Part shown: piece after piece, positions 8,087 through 17,409 of the stretch
Position numbering within the stretch: the first letter of the stretch is position 1
Layout of the letters: each line of letters begins with the position of its first letter
Notes under the pieces: generated by a model
What the model was told of the DNA's origin: nothing
Database searches by the model: none
The model's input: only the letters and a program-made list of their open reading frames with translations
Source of the DNA: Lactarius indigo
Taxonomy: Eukaryota; Basidiomycota; Agaricomycetes; Russulales; Russulaceae
DNA: 64,000 bases
Assembly (NCBI GenBank): GCA_025766275.1
Contig: JAFKAC010000008.1
Span: 1,426,001-1,490,000, forward strand
Direction of reading: 5' to 3'
Translations under genes and position numbers: made by a program

Positions 8087-8520
8087 ATACACAGCGACCT
8101 CTCACACCAGAAGAAAAAGCCCACATCCCAGTATACTTCTTCGACCCCTATTTTTCTCTCACCGATAATCTTTACTACGCCAAGTGGAAAGAGGAGGACA
8201 TCTCTAGCCCTACTGGAAAACACCCATGGACGATTGTTGCCACCCAACACCAACTTGTTTTTCAAGACCTTAAGGAAGCCTTTCCGGGTATCGACAAAGT
8301 TGAAAACATAAACTACAACGCCCTACACGCCACCTTCAAGGGAAAGAACGTCCGTTGGAACCTTGTAAACGAACAGTGGATCTACTTAAACAACAAACCA
8401 GTCCACTTCAACACACCTAGTCAATCCGAAGATTCAGACAGCGACACAGAAGAAGTATCGCAAATCCTAGACACTACTACCAAAATACTCTCTGGTCTAC
8501 TATCCCAAGTAACCTCCTGA
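8083..8520 (+). CDS. gag: B1 gag, N-terminal part
   Basis: This starts at ATG 8083 (MNTQRPLTPEEKAHIPVYFF) and runs 145 residues to TGA at 8518. It is the matrix-like N-terminal region of Gag, with blocks HPWTIVATQHQLVFQDLKEAFPG and NLVNEQWIYLNN and an acidic Ser/Asp stretch. The TGA is in frame with the capsid part that follows. B2 has CGA and B3 has CAA at this codon, so the stop is a single C to T change at a CpG. The ancestral gag is one frame, 8083-9633. Confidence 0.75.
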   Translation: MNTQRPLTPEEKAHIPVYFFDPYFSLTDNLYYAKWKEEDISSPTGKHPWTIVATQHQLVFQDLKEAFPGIDKVENINYNALHATFKGKNVRWNLVNEQWIYLNNKPVHFNTPSQSEDSDSDTEEVSQILDTTTKILSGLLSQVTS

Positions 8521-9633
8521 CCCTCGACACCTCAGATCTCTCCTAGTACCACCGGCCCAAGCCGTTTCCCTGCAGTAGTTCCCCCACACCGACTCCCATC
8601 ACCACCCCTAACTATTCAAGCCTCTTCCTCAGCACCCCCTTTATCCGTTCCCCCTGTACCCACCGCAATGGCAGCCCCTGCACCTGCAAAAATTTTAGGC
8701 GCAGCACCTGAGCCCTTTGATGGCAAGCCCAACAATGCTGAGGCCTTTTGGAACAACCTGGCCAATTACTTCCATCTAAACCAGGATATCTTTAACACGG
8801 AGGATAAAAAGATATCCGCTGCCCTTACTTACTTCAAGGTTGGGACCTCAGCTGGAGAATGGGCTCAGGATAGGCAAAAGAAGGCCTTAAACCCGACCGG
8901 TGGTGCCGCAATTTCCTTTGGCACCTGGGCGCAGTTCAAAACCGACTTTGATGCACACTTTGTTCCTGGTCACACCGCTATGGAATCCACCAACAAAATG
9001 TATTCTCTAAAGATGGGGACCCGACCTTTCAATGAATGGTTTCAAGAATGGTCAACCCATGCTATGCGAAGTGGTGCAAACGAACAAACCAAGATGTATG
9101 CTTTCCGACAAGCTATCCCAACGGCTCTAAACATGAAGCTGCTTGGCATATCCCCCATCCCTACCACCTTCGACACCCTTGTTGAGAAAGCAAGAGAATT
9201 CGATCGCGCCTATCGAATTTATGCTGGTCATGCCATTAACCAGTTTAACAAAACCCATAAGCCTACTTCAGGACGAGCAGTCCTAGCAGAGGACGATAGC
9301 GTAAATGTCAACGCCTCCTCATCACATACTACCAAACCAAGAGCCAAACTTACCAAGGAAGAGCGAGAGTATCGCTTCAAGAATAAACTCTGTCTGTACT
9401 GTGGCAAACCAGGCCATGTACTTAAAGAATGTCACACCAAGACGGCAGCCATGAAGGCCAAAGGAGGCCAATCCAACAACAACGCTAGGGCGCGTGGCGC
9501 CTTTGTTGATGAACCAAGTCAGGAGGAAGCACCTGCTGACCACCCAGCAAACATTGGAGCGGTATATCGAGAGATACTCCCCTTTGACCCGGACGTACGT
9601 CCGCGTTCGGTGCCTATTAATGAGGATTTTTAG
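8521..9633 (+). CDS. gag: B1 gag, capsid and nucleocapsid part
   Basis: This is in frame with the preceding part, with an internal ATG at 8668 (MAAPAPAKILGAAPEPFDGK). A Pro/Ser-rich linker is followed by a retrotransposon gag capsid domain (EAFWNNLANYFHLNQDIFN to about residue 190 from 8668). A CCHC knuckle CLYCGKPGHVLKEC lies at residues 242-255 from 8668, followed by an Ala/Asn/Gly tail. It ends at TAG 9631 in the string GATTTTTAGG. Pol lies in the -1 frame and overlaps here. B2 has CAG at this position and reads five codons further. The protein would form the particle shell and package RNA. Confidence 0.88.
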   Translation, partial: PSTPQISPSTTGPSRFPAVVPPHRLPSPPLTIQASSSAPPLSVPPVPTAMAAPAPAKILGAAPEPFDGKPNNAEAFWNNLANYFHLNQDIFNTEDKKISAALTYFKVGTSAGEWAQDRQKKALNPTGGAAISFGTWAQFKTDFDAHFVPGHTAMESTNKMYSLKMGTRPFNEWFQEWSTHAMRSGANEQTKMYAFRQAIPTALNMKLLGISPIPTTFDTLVEKAREFDRAYRIYAGHAINQFNKTHKPTSGRAVLAEDDSVNVNASSSHTTKPRAKLTKEEREYRFKNKLCLYCGKPGHVLKECHTKTAAMKAKGGQSNNNARARGAFVDEPSQEEAPADHPANIGAVYREILPFDPDVRPRSVPINEDF

Positions 9634-9650
9634 GCTCTTCCATCGTAGCA
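9622..9650 (+). promoter_or_regulatory. gag-pol junction, predicted -1 frameshift site
   Basis: Gag reads GAT TTT TAG, and pol continues in the -1 frame as TTA GGC TCT, so a slip on the T run at TTT would join them. In B2 the string is GATTTTCAGG and gag ends 15 bases later. In both copies pol is -1 relative to gag. The T run is short, and no downstream pseudoknot was established by eye. Confidence 0.5.
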
Positions 9651-12377
9651 CTGTCGATTGGAAGTATTCGTGCCAGTAGCATTGTACATGGCCTTTCCTT
9701 ACTAGAGACGCTCGGAGCCGAGCATGTACCTGAAGAAACAATTTGGAATAGGAGAGCTCCTTCAATTGTTCTCAGAGTTACACTAGTAGGAAAGAAGTCT
9801 GGCAAAGAAATCAGTGCCCGTGCCCTGTTGGACAGTGGTGCAGAGGGCATCATCGTGGATGATGGGTTTGCGCGAGCAAACAACCTAACAATGAGGACAC
9901 TAATTAAACCCTTACCAGTTAGAAATGTGGATGGGTCTCCCAACAAGACGGGATCTGTTAGGTATACAACAATCCAAAGACTACGGATCAGAACTTCCGA
10001 CGATAACTACCACGATGAAACCATGGAACTTTATGCAACCACTCTAGGGGAGCACGATATAATATTAGGAACAGATTGGCTCCAAGCACATAACCCAGAA
10101 ATTGATTGGCTTCAACCAAGAATAGCCTTCACCAGATGTCCGAAAACCTGCACCCTATCTTCCTCAGCAGTCATCATCTCTTCAAGAACACCACAAACGC
10201 AACATACGACTATTAACATCCTCGAACTTGACCTGAACCAAGAAACCTGTCTCCCCGTGAACGAAGAAATTGAACCCCTGGAACCTACCTTCATCCAAGA
10301 TGCCTACGAACCCTGGCTGTGGATTCACAGCTTTAGCAAATATGACCACCTTGCCATCCGAGCAAAGGTAACTACAAGCACCAAGATAGCAGCATGCACT
10401 GCACCCAAGCCTTCCACCGACCACATTCCGAGTCATTTCCAACGTTACACCAAAGTATTCAGTGAAATCGCGTCCCACCGACTTCCCCAACACCAACCTT
10501 GGGATCACGCAATTGATCTCAAGCCAGGAGCCACTATGAAGAATTGTGGTATTTATCGACTTACACCTAAGGAATCTGATGCCCTCAAGGAGTACATTTC
10601 TGAACACCTGAAGAAAGGTTACATTCGACCATCTAAGTCACCCATGGCCTCCCCCTTCTTCTTTGTTGACAAGAAGGATGGCAAACTCCGCCCTGTGCAA
10701 GACTACCGCGCCCTCAATGATATAACCATCAAAAATGCAGCACCACTCCCCCTTATCCCTGAACTCATTGACAAACTTCATGGCACCCATTACTTCACCA
10801 AACTGGATATTCGTTGGGGTTACAACAATATCCGCATCCGCGAAGGCAATGAATATAAAGCAGCCTTCAAAACATCTTTGGGACTTTTCGAGCCTACAGT
10901 AATGACTTTCGGCCTCTGCAACGCCCCTGCCACGTTCCAAACATTCATGAACCAAATCTTCGAGCCCTTAATCGACGGTGGACATGTAGTGGTCTACCTC
11001 GATGACATCTTGATCTTCACAGAAGATATCTCCTCACTCACAGCGTTAACGCACGACGTGCTTCAACGACTGGAACACCACGACCTCTACCTCAAACCTG
11101 AAAAGTGTACGTTTGCACAAACCTCGGTTGAGTACCTCGGAATAGTCATTTCCGATGGCCAAGTTTCTATGGACCCTGCAAAAGCTGCGGGCATTACTCA
11201 ATGGCCCACTCCACATACTGTTAAACAAGTACAGGCCTTCCTGGGCTTTTGCAATTTCTATCAACGCTTCATTAAAGACTACTCCACTATCGCCCGCCCC
11301 TTGTTTGACCTAACCAAGAAAGATGTCCCCTTTTCTTGGGGTACCGTGGCGGAAAGCGCTTTCCGCACCCTGATCGAATGCTTCACCAAGGCTCCTGTCC
11401 TTGCCCTGCCTGACCATTCCAAACCTTTCCGCCTCATCACCGATGCTAGCGACTTTGCTACCGGTGCCATTCTCGAACAACCTGATGCCTTGCAACGTTG
11501 GCACCCCGTCGCCTTCCTTTCCAAATCCCTCCTTCCTGCTGAACGCCACTATGAAATTTGCGACAAAGAACTCCTCGCCATCATCCATGCCCTACATGCT
11601 TTCTGCCACTACCTGGAAGGACGCGATGACCTTACTGAAATCTGGTCTGACCATGGCAACCTTGTCTATTTTACCACGAAGCAGAAACTTTCCCGCCGAC
11701 AGGCCCATTGGGCCCTTTTCCTCTCTCACTTCCGGTTCATCATCATCCACAAGCCTGGAACGCAGAACAAATCTGATGCACTGTCTCGGCGTCCAGATCA
11801 TAAAAAGGGGATAGCAGATGAAGATGAAAAGCAAGTGCTCCTGGACACCAAGTATTTTTCCATCAATGCAGTACAAAGAACTGCAGTAACCATTCAAGGA
11901 GATACCACCCTCCGGCAGCGTATCAAAAACACCCAGACCTATGACAAGGAAGTCAGCATGGCCCTGGAGTCCCTCCTAAAAAATGGTCCTCGATCCCTAG
12001 CTAAAGGACTAGAAGAGTGGAACTTAGAAGACGGCATTATCTTGTTCAAAGGACAAGTCTATGTTCCCAAAGATGACAACCTACGAAGGGACATCGTCAA
12101 AACATACCACGACCACATCGCCACAGGACACCCAGGACGATGGAAGACCTATGAGTTAATATCCCGAGACTTCTGGTGGCCAGGCATATCAACATTCGTT
12201 AAAACCTATGTCGATGGTTGCGCCACATGTCAAACCACTAAAATCAAACCACGTACCCAAGTACCCCTACAACCAAATGCAATACCTGAAGAAATATGGG
12301 GAACCATCACAATGGACTTCATCACCGACCTTCCCCTATCCCACAACTACGATTCACTATTTGTAGTGGTTGATTGA
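9630..12377 (+). CDS. pol: B1 pol: protease, RT, RNase H, integrase N-terminus
   Basis: This frame has no ATG and is expected to be reached by -1 frameshift from gag. The aspartic protease motif LLDSGAEG is at about 9825-9848. RT starts near 10540 (SPMASPFFFVDKKDGKLRPV), with the catalytic YLDD at 10995-11006. RNase H holds ITDAS near 11440, HYEICDKELLAI near 11548 and the DALSR end. The integrase zinc domain (HDHIATGHPGRW to CATC) is at about 12100-12235 and the first integrase Asp (TMDFITDLP) near 12315. A TGA at 12375 (VVVD-stop-LSK) ends the frame. B2 has the same stop at 21702, while relatives of this family normally have Arg. Apart from this, the frame is intact. Confidence 0.9.
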   Translation, partial: LGSSIVALSIGSIRASSIVHGLSLLETLGAEHVPEETIWNRRAPSIVLRVTLVGKKSGKEISARALLDSGAEGIIVDDGFARANNLTMRTLIKPLPVRNVDGSPNKTGSVRYTTIQRLRIRTSDDNYHDETMELYATTLGEHDIILGTDWLQAHNPEIDWLQPRIAFTRCPKTCTLSSSAVIISSRTPQTQHTTINILELDLNQETCLPVNEEIEPLEPTFIQDAYEPWLWIHSFSKYDHLAIRAKVTTSTKIAACTAPKPSTDHIPSHFQRYTKVFSEIASHRLPQHQPWDHAIDLKPGATMKNCGIYRLTPKESDALKEYISEHLKKGYIRPSKSPMASPFFFVDKKDGKLRPVQDYRALNDITIKNAAPLPLIPELIDKLHGTHYFTKLDIRWGYNNIRIREGNEYKAAFKTSLGLFEPTVMTFGLCNAPATFQTFMNQIFEPLIDGGHVVVYLDDILIFTEDISSLTALTHDVLQRLEHHDLYLKPEKCTFAQTSVEYLGIVISDGQVSMDPAKAAGITQWPTPHTVKQVQAFLGFCNFYQRFIKDYSTIARPLFDLTKKDVPFSWGTVAESAFRTLIECFTKAPVLALPDHSKPFRLITDASDFATGAILEQPDALQRWHPVAFLSKSLLPAERHYEICDKELLAIIHALHAFCHYLEGRDDLTEIWSDHGNLVYFTTKQKLSRRQAHWALFLSHFRFIIIHKPGTQNKSDALSRRPDHKKGIADEDEKQVLLDTKYFSINAVQRTAVTIQGDTTLRQRIKNTQTYDKEVSMALESLLKNGPRSLAKGLEEWNLEDGIILFKGQVYVPKDDNLRRDIVKTYHDHIATGHPGRWKTYELISRDFWWPGISTFVKTYVDGCATCQTTKIKPRTQVPLQPNAIPEEIWGTITMDFITDLPLSHNYDSLFVVVD

Positions 12378-13394
12378 CTCAGCAAAGCAATAGTTATTTC
12401 CCCTTGCAACAAAACCATCACTGCAGACGAAACAGCCCAACTCTACCTTGAAAACGTCTGGAGACGTACTGGCCTACCTCGACAGGTTATTTCCGACAGA
12501 GGCCCCCAATTTGCATCAAAGGTCATGCAAGAAATTTGGAACAAACTCGGAGTCAAATCCACGCTATCTACAGCTTTCCACCCACAAACCGATGGAGAAA
12601 CTGAACGTGTCAACCAAGAACTTGAACAATACCTCCGTGTCTTCTGCAACTTCCAACAAGATAACTGGGTAGATCTAATCCCATTCATGGAATTTGCACA
12701 CAACGCCCGACAACATAGCGCAACCCACAAATCACCCTTTGAGGTTTGGTATGGATACAAACCAGAGTTCATCCCCCCCACCCACTTCACCACCAAAATA
12801 CCTGCAGCTGAGGAGAGACTAAATGCGCTAAATCAAATCCGCTCCGAAGTTACCGCAGCCCTTAAGGTAGCAGCGGAAGTCATGAGAGGGTCGAAAACAC
12901 CCACCCCCTCTCACGAATTCAAGACAGGCGATCTAGTCTGGCTGGAAGGAACCAACATCCATACTACCCACCCCAAAGCTAAACTTGCCCCACGACGCCA
13001 CGGCCCCTTTAAAATCCTTTCCACCTGGGGAGTTAATTGCAAACTCCAACTTCCAAAAACATGGCGCATTCACCCAGTCTTCCACAACTCCTTGATCTCC
13101 CCGTACAAAGAAAACACTACACATGGACCCAACTTCACCAGACCACCCCCTGAAATCATCCAAGGGGAAGATGAACACTACGAAGTTGAAAAGGTCCTGC
13201 AATCCAAGGTATCGCCTAACAAGAAGGGCATACTCTACTTGATCAAGTGGAAGGGGTATCCTGATTCGGAGAACTCCTGGCTCCCCTCCTCCCAAATGAC
13301 CCATGCGCAAGACCTTGTTAGCCAATTTCACAAGGCCAACCCCAATGCCCCTAAGCCAAAGACAACCAGTGCTAGTGGAATAGCACGACGTTAA
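12378..13394 (+). CDS. pol: B1 pol continued: integrase core, C-terminus and chromodomain
   Basis: This continues in the same frame after the TGA. The second integrase Asp is in VISDRGPQFAS (about 12490) and the catalytic Glu in TDGETERVNQ (about 12590), so the triad is complete. The GPF/Y-type C-terminal segment (HGPFKILSTWG) is near 13000. It ends with a chromodomain (EHYEVEKVLQSK ... YLIKWKGYPDSENSWLP, about 13165-13330) that in chromoviruses directs insertion to marked chromatin. TAA is at 13392. It would need readthrough of the stop at 12375 or help in trans. Confidence 0.88.
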   Translation, partial: LSKAIVISPCNKTITADETAQLYLENVWRRTGLPRQVISDRGPQFASKVMQEIWNKLGVKSTLSTAFHPQTDGETERVNQELEQYLRVFCNFQQDNWVDLIPFMEFAHNARQHSATHKSPFEVWYGYKPEFIPPTHFTTKIPAAEERLNALNQIRSEVTAALKVAAEVMRGSKTPTPSHEFKTGDLVWLEGTNIHTTHPKAKLAPRRHGPFKILSTWGVNCKLQLPKTWRIHPVFHNSLISPYKENTTHGPNFTRPPPEIIQGEDEHYEVEKVLQSKVSPNKKGILYLIKWKGYPDSENSWLPSSQMTHAQDLVSQFHKANPNAPKPKTTSASGIARR

Positions 13395-13402
13395 AAAGGG
13401 GA
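13393..13402 (+). promoter_or_regulatory. polypurine tract of B1
   Basis: AAAAAGGGGA overlaps the pol stop and lies three bases before the 3' LTR. It primes plus-strand synthesis. The same tract precedes the B2 and B3 3' LTRs. Confidence 0.8.
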
Positions 13403-13405
13403 TAC

Positions 13406-14107
13406 TGTCATGAACCTATAAACCTGGTCGTGACTCAAGGCGCTTAGGACCGGTCCGGAACGGACCGGGCTTATGTCATCAACTTCCAAAAGGGGAAATC
13501 CGAAATCGGAGTTTGAATTTCGCTCTCCGAAGGTCACATGATGCGTCACGTGATTACCCTGTCTTTCCAAGTCACATGTGTACATGCACGTGTATCAATC
13601 AACGGTTGATTGTTTATCAATCAACGAAGATAACCAACCAAGTCACAAGGAACACGTGTCCTGATCACGAGTTCCGCAGTTGCTGCGGAATCGCACCACT
13701 ATGGCGCAATATGGCGTCATCGACTGCGGCGCAGTCGCACCATGCTTATCCTTTATTCTGATTGGACAGTATTAATAACTTATCTCTGGAATGTTCCAAT
13801 CCGCAGTATTGCGCAGCACTCGCAGACAGGCCCTAAGCCTGCCCTAAACCTATGCACAGACCACCCCCTGTAGTATATAAGCTAGCACAATCTATCGGAC
13901 AGTCCCTCAGACTGTCCACTTGTGACATCCTCTCTCTTGCCTCACAGCTCCCTCGAGTGCCCCGCTCTTCGCGCGCCACTACCTCTCTACTGAGCCAAGA
14001 GCATATCTTGCGTCCTTTTGTCGTCGAGCACCTCTTCTCCACACCCTCTCAGCCCCCAGTCTCTGCCTACGTCGTGACCCCCTGTCGAGTGACAGTGAGT
14101 CATCACA
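13406..14107 (+). repeat. LTR B, 3' LTR of B1
   Basis: A 702-bp LTR nearly identical to 4258-4959. It is followed by the target duplication GGAAC (14108-14112), after which B2 ORF1 resumes. Confidence 0.95.
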
Positions 14108-14611
14108 GGAACGCTGTCCCCTTGTCCCCTGAACCACGTGCCAAATCTGTGCCTCCCATCCGTCTTCCCACACCCTGTCCCCCTCTCCCTTCCCACGCAG
14201 CAACCACCCCTCATGCCTCTCCTTTGCTACCTATTGACACTCCTCCGTGTCCTCCTTCTCCCTCGCCTCCTCCAGTTGCCTTGCGGCCTCCCACCCTGGA
14301 CTCCCCTATTAACTACAAGAGGGTAGCTGAACAAGCCCCTCCTTTCCCACACCCCAACCAGGAGAATCTCCCTCCTGTTGCTGCTGCCACCTACCAAGCC
14401 CCCCCTTGTCTCCTTCACCAAGGAGAACACCCCCATCTGTACATTGCCATCATCACCCCCCAAGGAGAATCTTGGTGCCCCACCTCCACCACACTTCAGG
14501 AACTGATCACTAGAGTTCCCCTTGCAACCTCCCTTGTCAATTACCCCCCAGTATTCCCCTTGGTCACCCCCTTTCGTCTCCTTCCCCCTCATATTTACAC
14601 CCTCTACCCCC
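14108..14611 (+). pseudogene. B2 ORF1, second part
   Basis: This continues the piece at 3892-4257: Pro-rich sequence, then SPINYKRVAEQAP, QAPPCLLHQGEHPH and ITPQGESW, as in B1 ORF1. It stops at 14611 in CCCCC, where a solo LTR C is inserted, and continues at 15168. The frame is open through this piece. Confidence 0.75.
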
Positions 14612-15162
14612 TGTTGATAAGTGACCCTTGCGCACTTAGCGGCTCTAACGGACCGGACTTACAGATATGGACTGCTGTAGATTAATTAGGACCGCTTTAG
14701 ATTAGATTTAATTTGATCTGTACAATCTAGGACTTCTATGACATCACTGTACAATGACATCATATGGACTACTCCGGACTCTTCATTGTACTCCTTCCTT
14801 TGTTCTCTTTGCAGCGTTATCTTTATTGTGATGTCACTATGATATCATACTTGTCTAGACTTTCTCTTGTTCTGGTCGCCTTGTTCTCCTTTGGTACATT
14901 CCTTTTGTCCTGTATGTAGAACAACGCTCCTTGTATTCTGTGACTCTATGTTACTGTCCTTGTACTAGTGTCACACCTCTGTATAGTATAAGTAGAGTAC
15001 TCTGTATGCCCTGGTCCACATCAGTTCTCACTCTGTTGTGTGCCAGACTCCCTGCTTTACTTGCAAGATCCCCTGTTACACCTCTGCTTCCAGCTACCTT
15101 CCATATCTCACCACAGTCCACTTGTCCACTGTGAGTATGGTCTTTATGTATGCTGTTCATCA
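14612..15162 (+). repeat. solo LTR C in B2 ORF1
   Basis: A 551-bp element from TGTTGATAAGTGACC to GCTGTTCATCA with a perfect duplication CCCCC (14607-14611 and 15163-15167). A TATA-like element (TAGTATAAGTAG) is near 14990. It lacks the 54-nt intron-like segment present in the copies at 35731 and 62574. No internal region is attached. Confidence 0.9.
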
Positions 15163-15571
15163 CCCCCACATTGTTGATCCCACTCAACACCCTGACTTCC
15201 CCCCCCTTTATGTCTGCTTGAAGGCCATTTACGACCTTCCCTCTCCAGACACTCCCTTTGGGACTGTTCATTACAACTTCCAGGAAGGCCTGTGGTGCAT
15301 CTTCGCCCCCCTTGCTAACATCCACAGGGCAGGGTACATTGACTCTCTAGTGACCCTAGAAATTCAGGACTTTTTGGACGGGAGGATTGTAACCACTTAC
15401 AGACATCTGCACTTCGCTATTGACAGACAAATCTACGCTTACCACCAGGGATACTTTTTTGAGGACTTACTTCATGCCTCCCCCCATCTTCTTGCTTACT
15501 GCCTTGCACCTCATATCCCTGCCAACCCCTTCTCTTTCATTTCTGCTTATCCCAACTCCCAACCCCTCTAG
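15163..15571 (+). pseudogene. B2 ORF1, third part
   Basis: This is the C-terminal part of ORF1 (HIVDPTQHPDFPPLYVC ... GYIDSLVTLEIQDFLDGRI ... NSQPL), ending at TAG 15569. It aligns with B1 ORF1 residues from about 290 to 420 without stops. With its insertions removed, ORF1 of B2 would therefore be nearly open, while ORF2, gag and pol of B2 are broken. Confidence 0.75.
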
Positions 15572-15624
15572 AAGTCAGTAAGGGGGACGTACCCTTTTGA
15601 AAGAACAATAAATTTGCCTTGACC

Positions 15625-15712
15625 ACTTAAAACGAGTGTTTTAAGTCTCAACGCAAATAGTAAGTAAAGTTTACACATTTCAACTTGGACTTAAAGTTGA
15701 GGGATTTTAAGT
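15625..15712 (+). promoter_or_regulatory. GAGT hairpin and predicted intron 2 of B2
   Basis: ACTTAAAAC (15625-15633), loop GAGT, GTTTTAAGT (15638-15646) form nine perfect pairs. A predicted intron, A|GTAAGT (15660) to TTTTAAG|TGCC (15711), is 52 nt. A second hairpin (15689-15712, loop GAGG, ten pairs including two G-T) covers the acceptor. Confidence 0.55.
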
Positions 15713-16685
15713 GCCTCTGTTCACTTTCAACTTACCTGAAGAACAAAGGCTCATGTGAGCCTGAGTTAACTTCAAGTCCCACAGGCAGTGGCAACTTGAC
15801 TGCTACTACCTTGTCACTTCCACTTATGATCTCATCGACAACCCCCATCTTGATTGCTGGATGGAACCCCCCACTGCCTTATGTGCCCTCATTGACCTTT
15901 TTGACTTTGGAGAAGTCATCCCTGAAAGGGTTTACCACGAGTTCATTGACAACCTCTCTGAAGTTGTCAAGGCTGCCGACAAACAACTCCTTTACTGGCA
16001 CCTTTCAAACTCCGTCTCTGCCACCAACCATCCAACAGACCAGCTCCTAGTGTGGACCAAGAGTGACTATCTTTGGTTTGTCCACATTCCTCCTCATCAA
16101 GACCACTATATTTGGTAACTAGAAGACGGTTTCTCTCTTCACTTTGTCGATTGACTCCGCCTCACATACCAGGAAATACAGATTTCCTTCCAAGAACTCC
16201 GAGTGGTCATTCACCCTGACTTGGCCCCCCATCTAGTAATCTCCGATAGTTTGGAGTTCACTTACTCCTTCACTACCTCCGTGTGGGAAACTACCCTGAC
16301 CAACCCCAACCGAAACCTTGTCAATCCCAGTATCTGGCACTACCCCCCTTCTACCTCTAACGATCCAGAATTGGTATCAATCCTCAATGCCAGAGAAACC
16401 TTCTGGACTCTGCCCTTACTCTGCCAAATAACAGACCAGCTTCCCCCCAGCTCCCCTGAAACTGAAGAAGAATCTTCAGACTCCGACATCTCCTTACACA
16501 ACGGAGATACCAATCAGCCACCCAGCCCTAACAACGGTTGGGGACCTACTCTGAATTCAGGACCTTGTTGGTGCCCCCAAGAAGTTTGCACCTGCGGCTA
16601 TTGTCCTAACACCCCCCCAACACCTCCAAGCATAGTCTTGTGGTCCCCTGGAGTAAACTATCTACCTTATAGAGAAAGGAACTAG
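15711..16685 (+). pseudogene. B2 ORF2
   Basis: A copy of B1 ORF2 broken by stops: TGA early (CATGTGAGCCTG against CGCGCGAGCC in B1), TAA at about 16118 where B1 reads CGGCAA, and TGA at about 16154 where B1 reads CGA. The C-terminal Cys cluster is kept (WCPQEVCTCGY), as is VLWSPGVNYLPY. It is followed by the conserved GAGT hairpin at 16694-16733. Confidence 0.72.
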
Positions 16686-16821
16686 ATAGTATTAATTGTC
16701 AAGATAATTTTACGAGTGTAAAATTTGACAATTTCCAAGTCAAATCCTGGATCCAATCCACTGGGCAATTAACCTGGAATCCTCACACATCACCCAAAGA
16801 AGAACTCATCATCACTTCCAA

Positions 16822-17406
16822 GTGGACAATTGGCCCTTAGCCTCCACCCCCAGTACCCTGGTAACCCCAAGAAGGGCCCCCAGAGCTCGTTGAGCTACCA
16901 ACACCCAGATTCCCCTTCCGAATATTAACCAAGCCAGTCCAAACAAGCCAGTGTACCCCCATATCCAAGCAACCCCAACTGCCAGGCAGCATTCCACGAG
17001 CAGTGATGAAGCTCAGTACCTTGAGACCCAACCCCAAGAAGTCCATTGCCATCTTCCTGAGGCTATCCTAGTAACCAAAAGCCTACCAACCCAAACCCCC
17101 TGAGAACTCAATGTGTTCAAAAGACACTGTTCTCTGTTGTACCAAAATCAGCACAATCTTGAAACCCTGTACTTTTCCCAGCCGCTTACACGCATAAGCA
17201 AGATTTTGACAAGCCCCTTGTATTTCCAAGACTTCTTGTGGAGAAGTAAAACAACCCTGACCCACTTTGGTGTTTGGGAAGAATACCATTGGATCCGCCA
17301 TTCACAAAGACCCCACCATCCAGATAGAGCTATCCTCCTCCCTGCGTACAAAGTCTATTACCCCTGGAACCTTGACAGTTGGACTGTTACCCACCTACAA
17401 ACCTAG
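16822..17406 (+). pseudogene. B2 ORF3
   Basis: A copy of B1 ORF3 opening at CCAAG|TGGACA. It contains several stops, among them TGA at about 17101 where B1 has CGA. The aromatic/basic C-terminal block (FLWRSKTTLTHFGVWEEYHW) is retained. It ends at TAG 17404, four bases before the gag ATG. Confidence 0.68.
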
Positions 17407-17409
17407 TAT

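Larger units (their letters stand above)
4258..14107 (+). mobile_element. Ty3/gypsy chromovirus B1, young full-length copy (9,850 bp)
   Basis: Two 702-bp LTRs (4258-4959 and 13406-14107) differ visibly at one position, C versus T in the fifth base, so the insertion is recent. The perfect target duplication is GGAAC (4253-4257 and 14108-14112). Between the LTRs lie a self-complementary primer binding site, three ORFs of unknown function, gag with a CCHC knuckle, pol (protease, RT, RNase H, integrase, chromodomain) and a polypurine tract. Coding defects are few: a TGA in gag (8518), a TAG at the gag end (9631) and a TGA in integrase (12375). It is the reference copy for interpreting B2 and B3. 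Confidence 0.93.
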
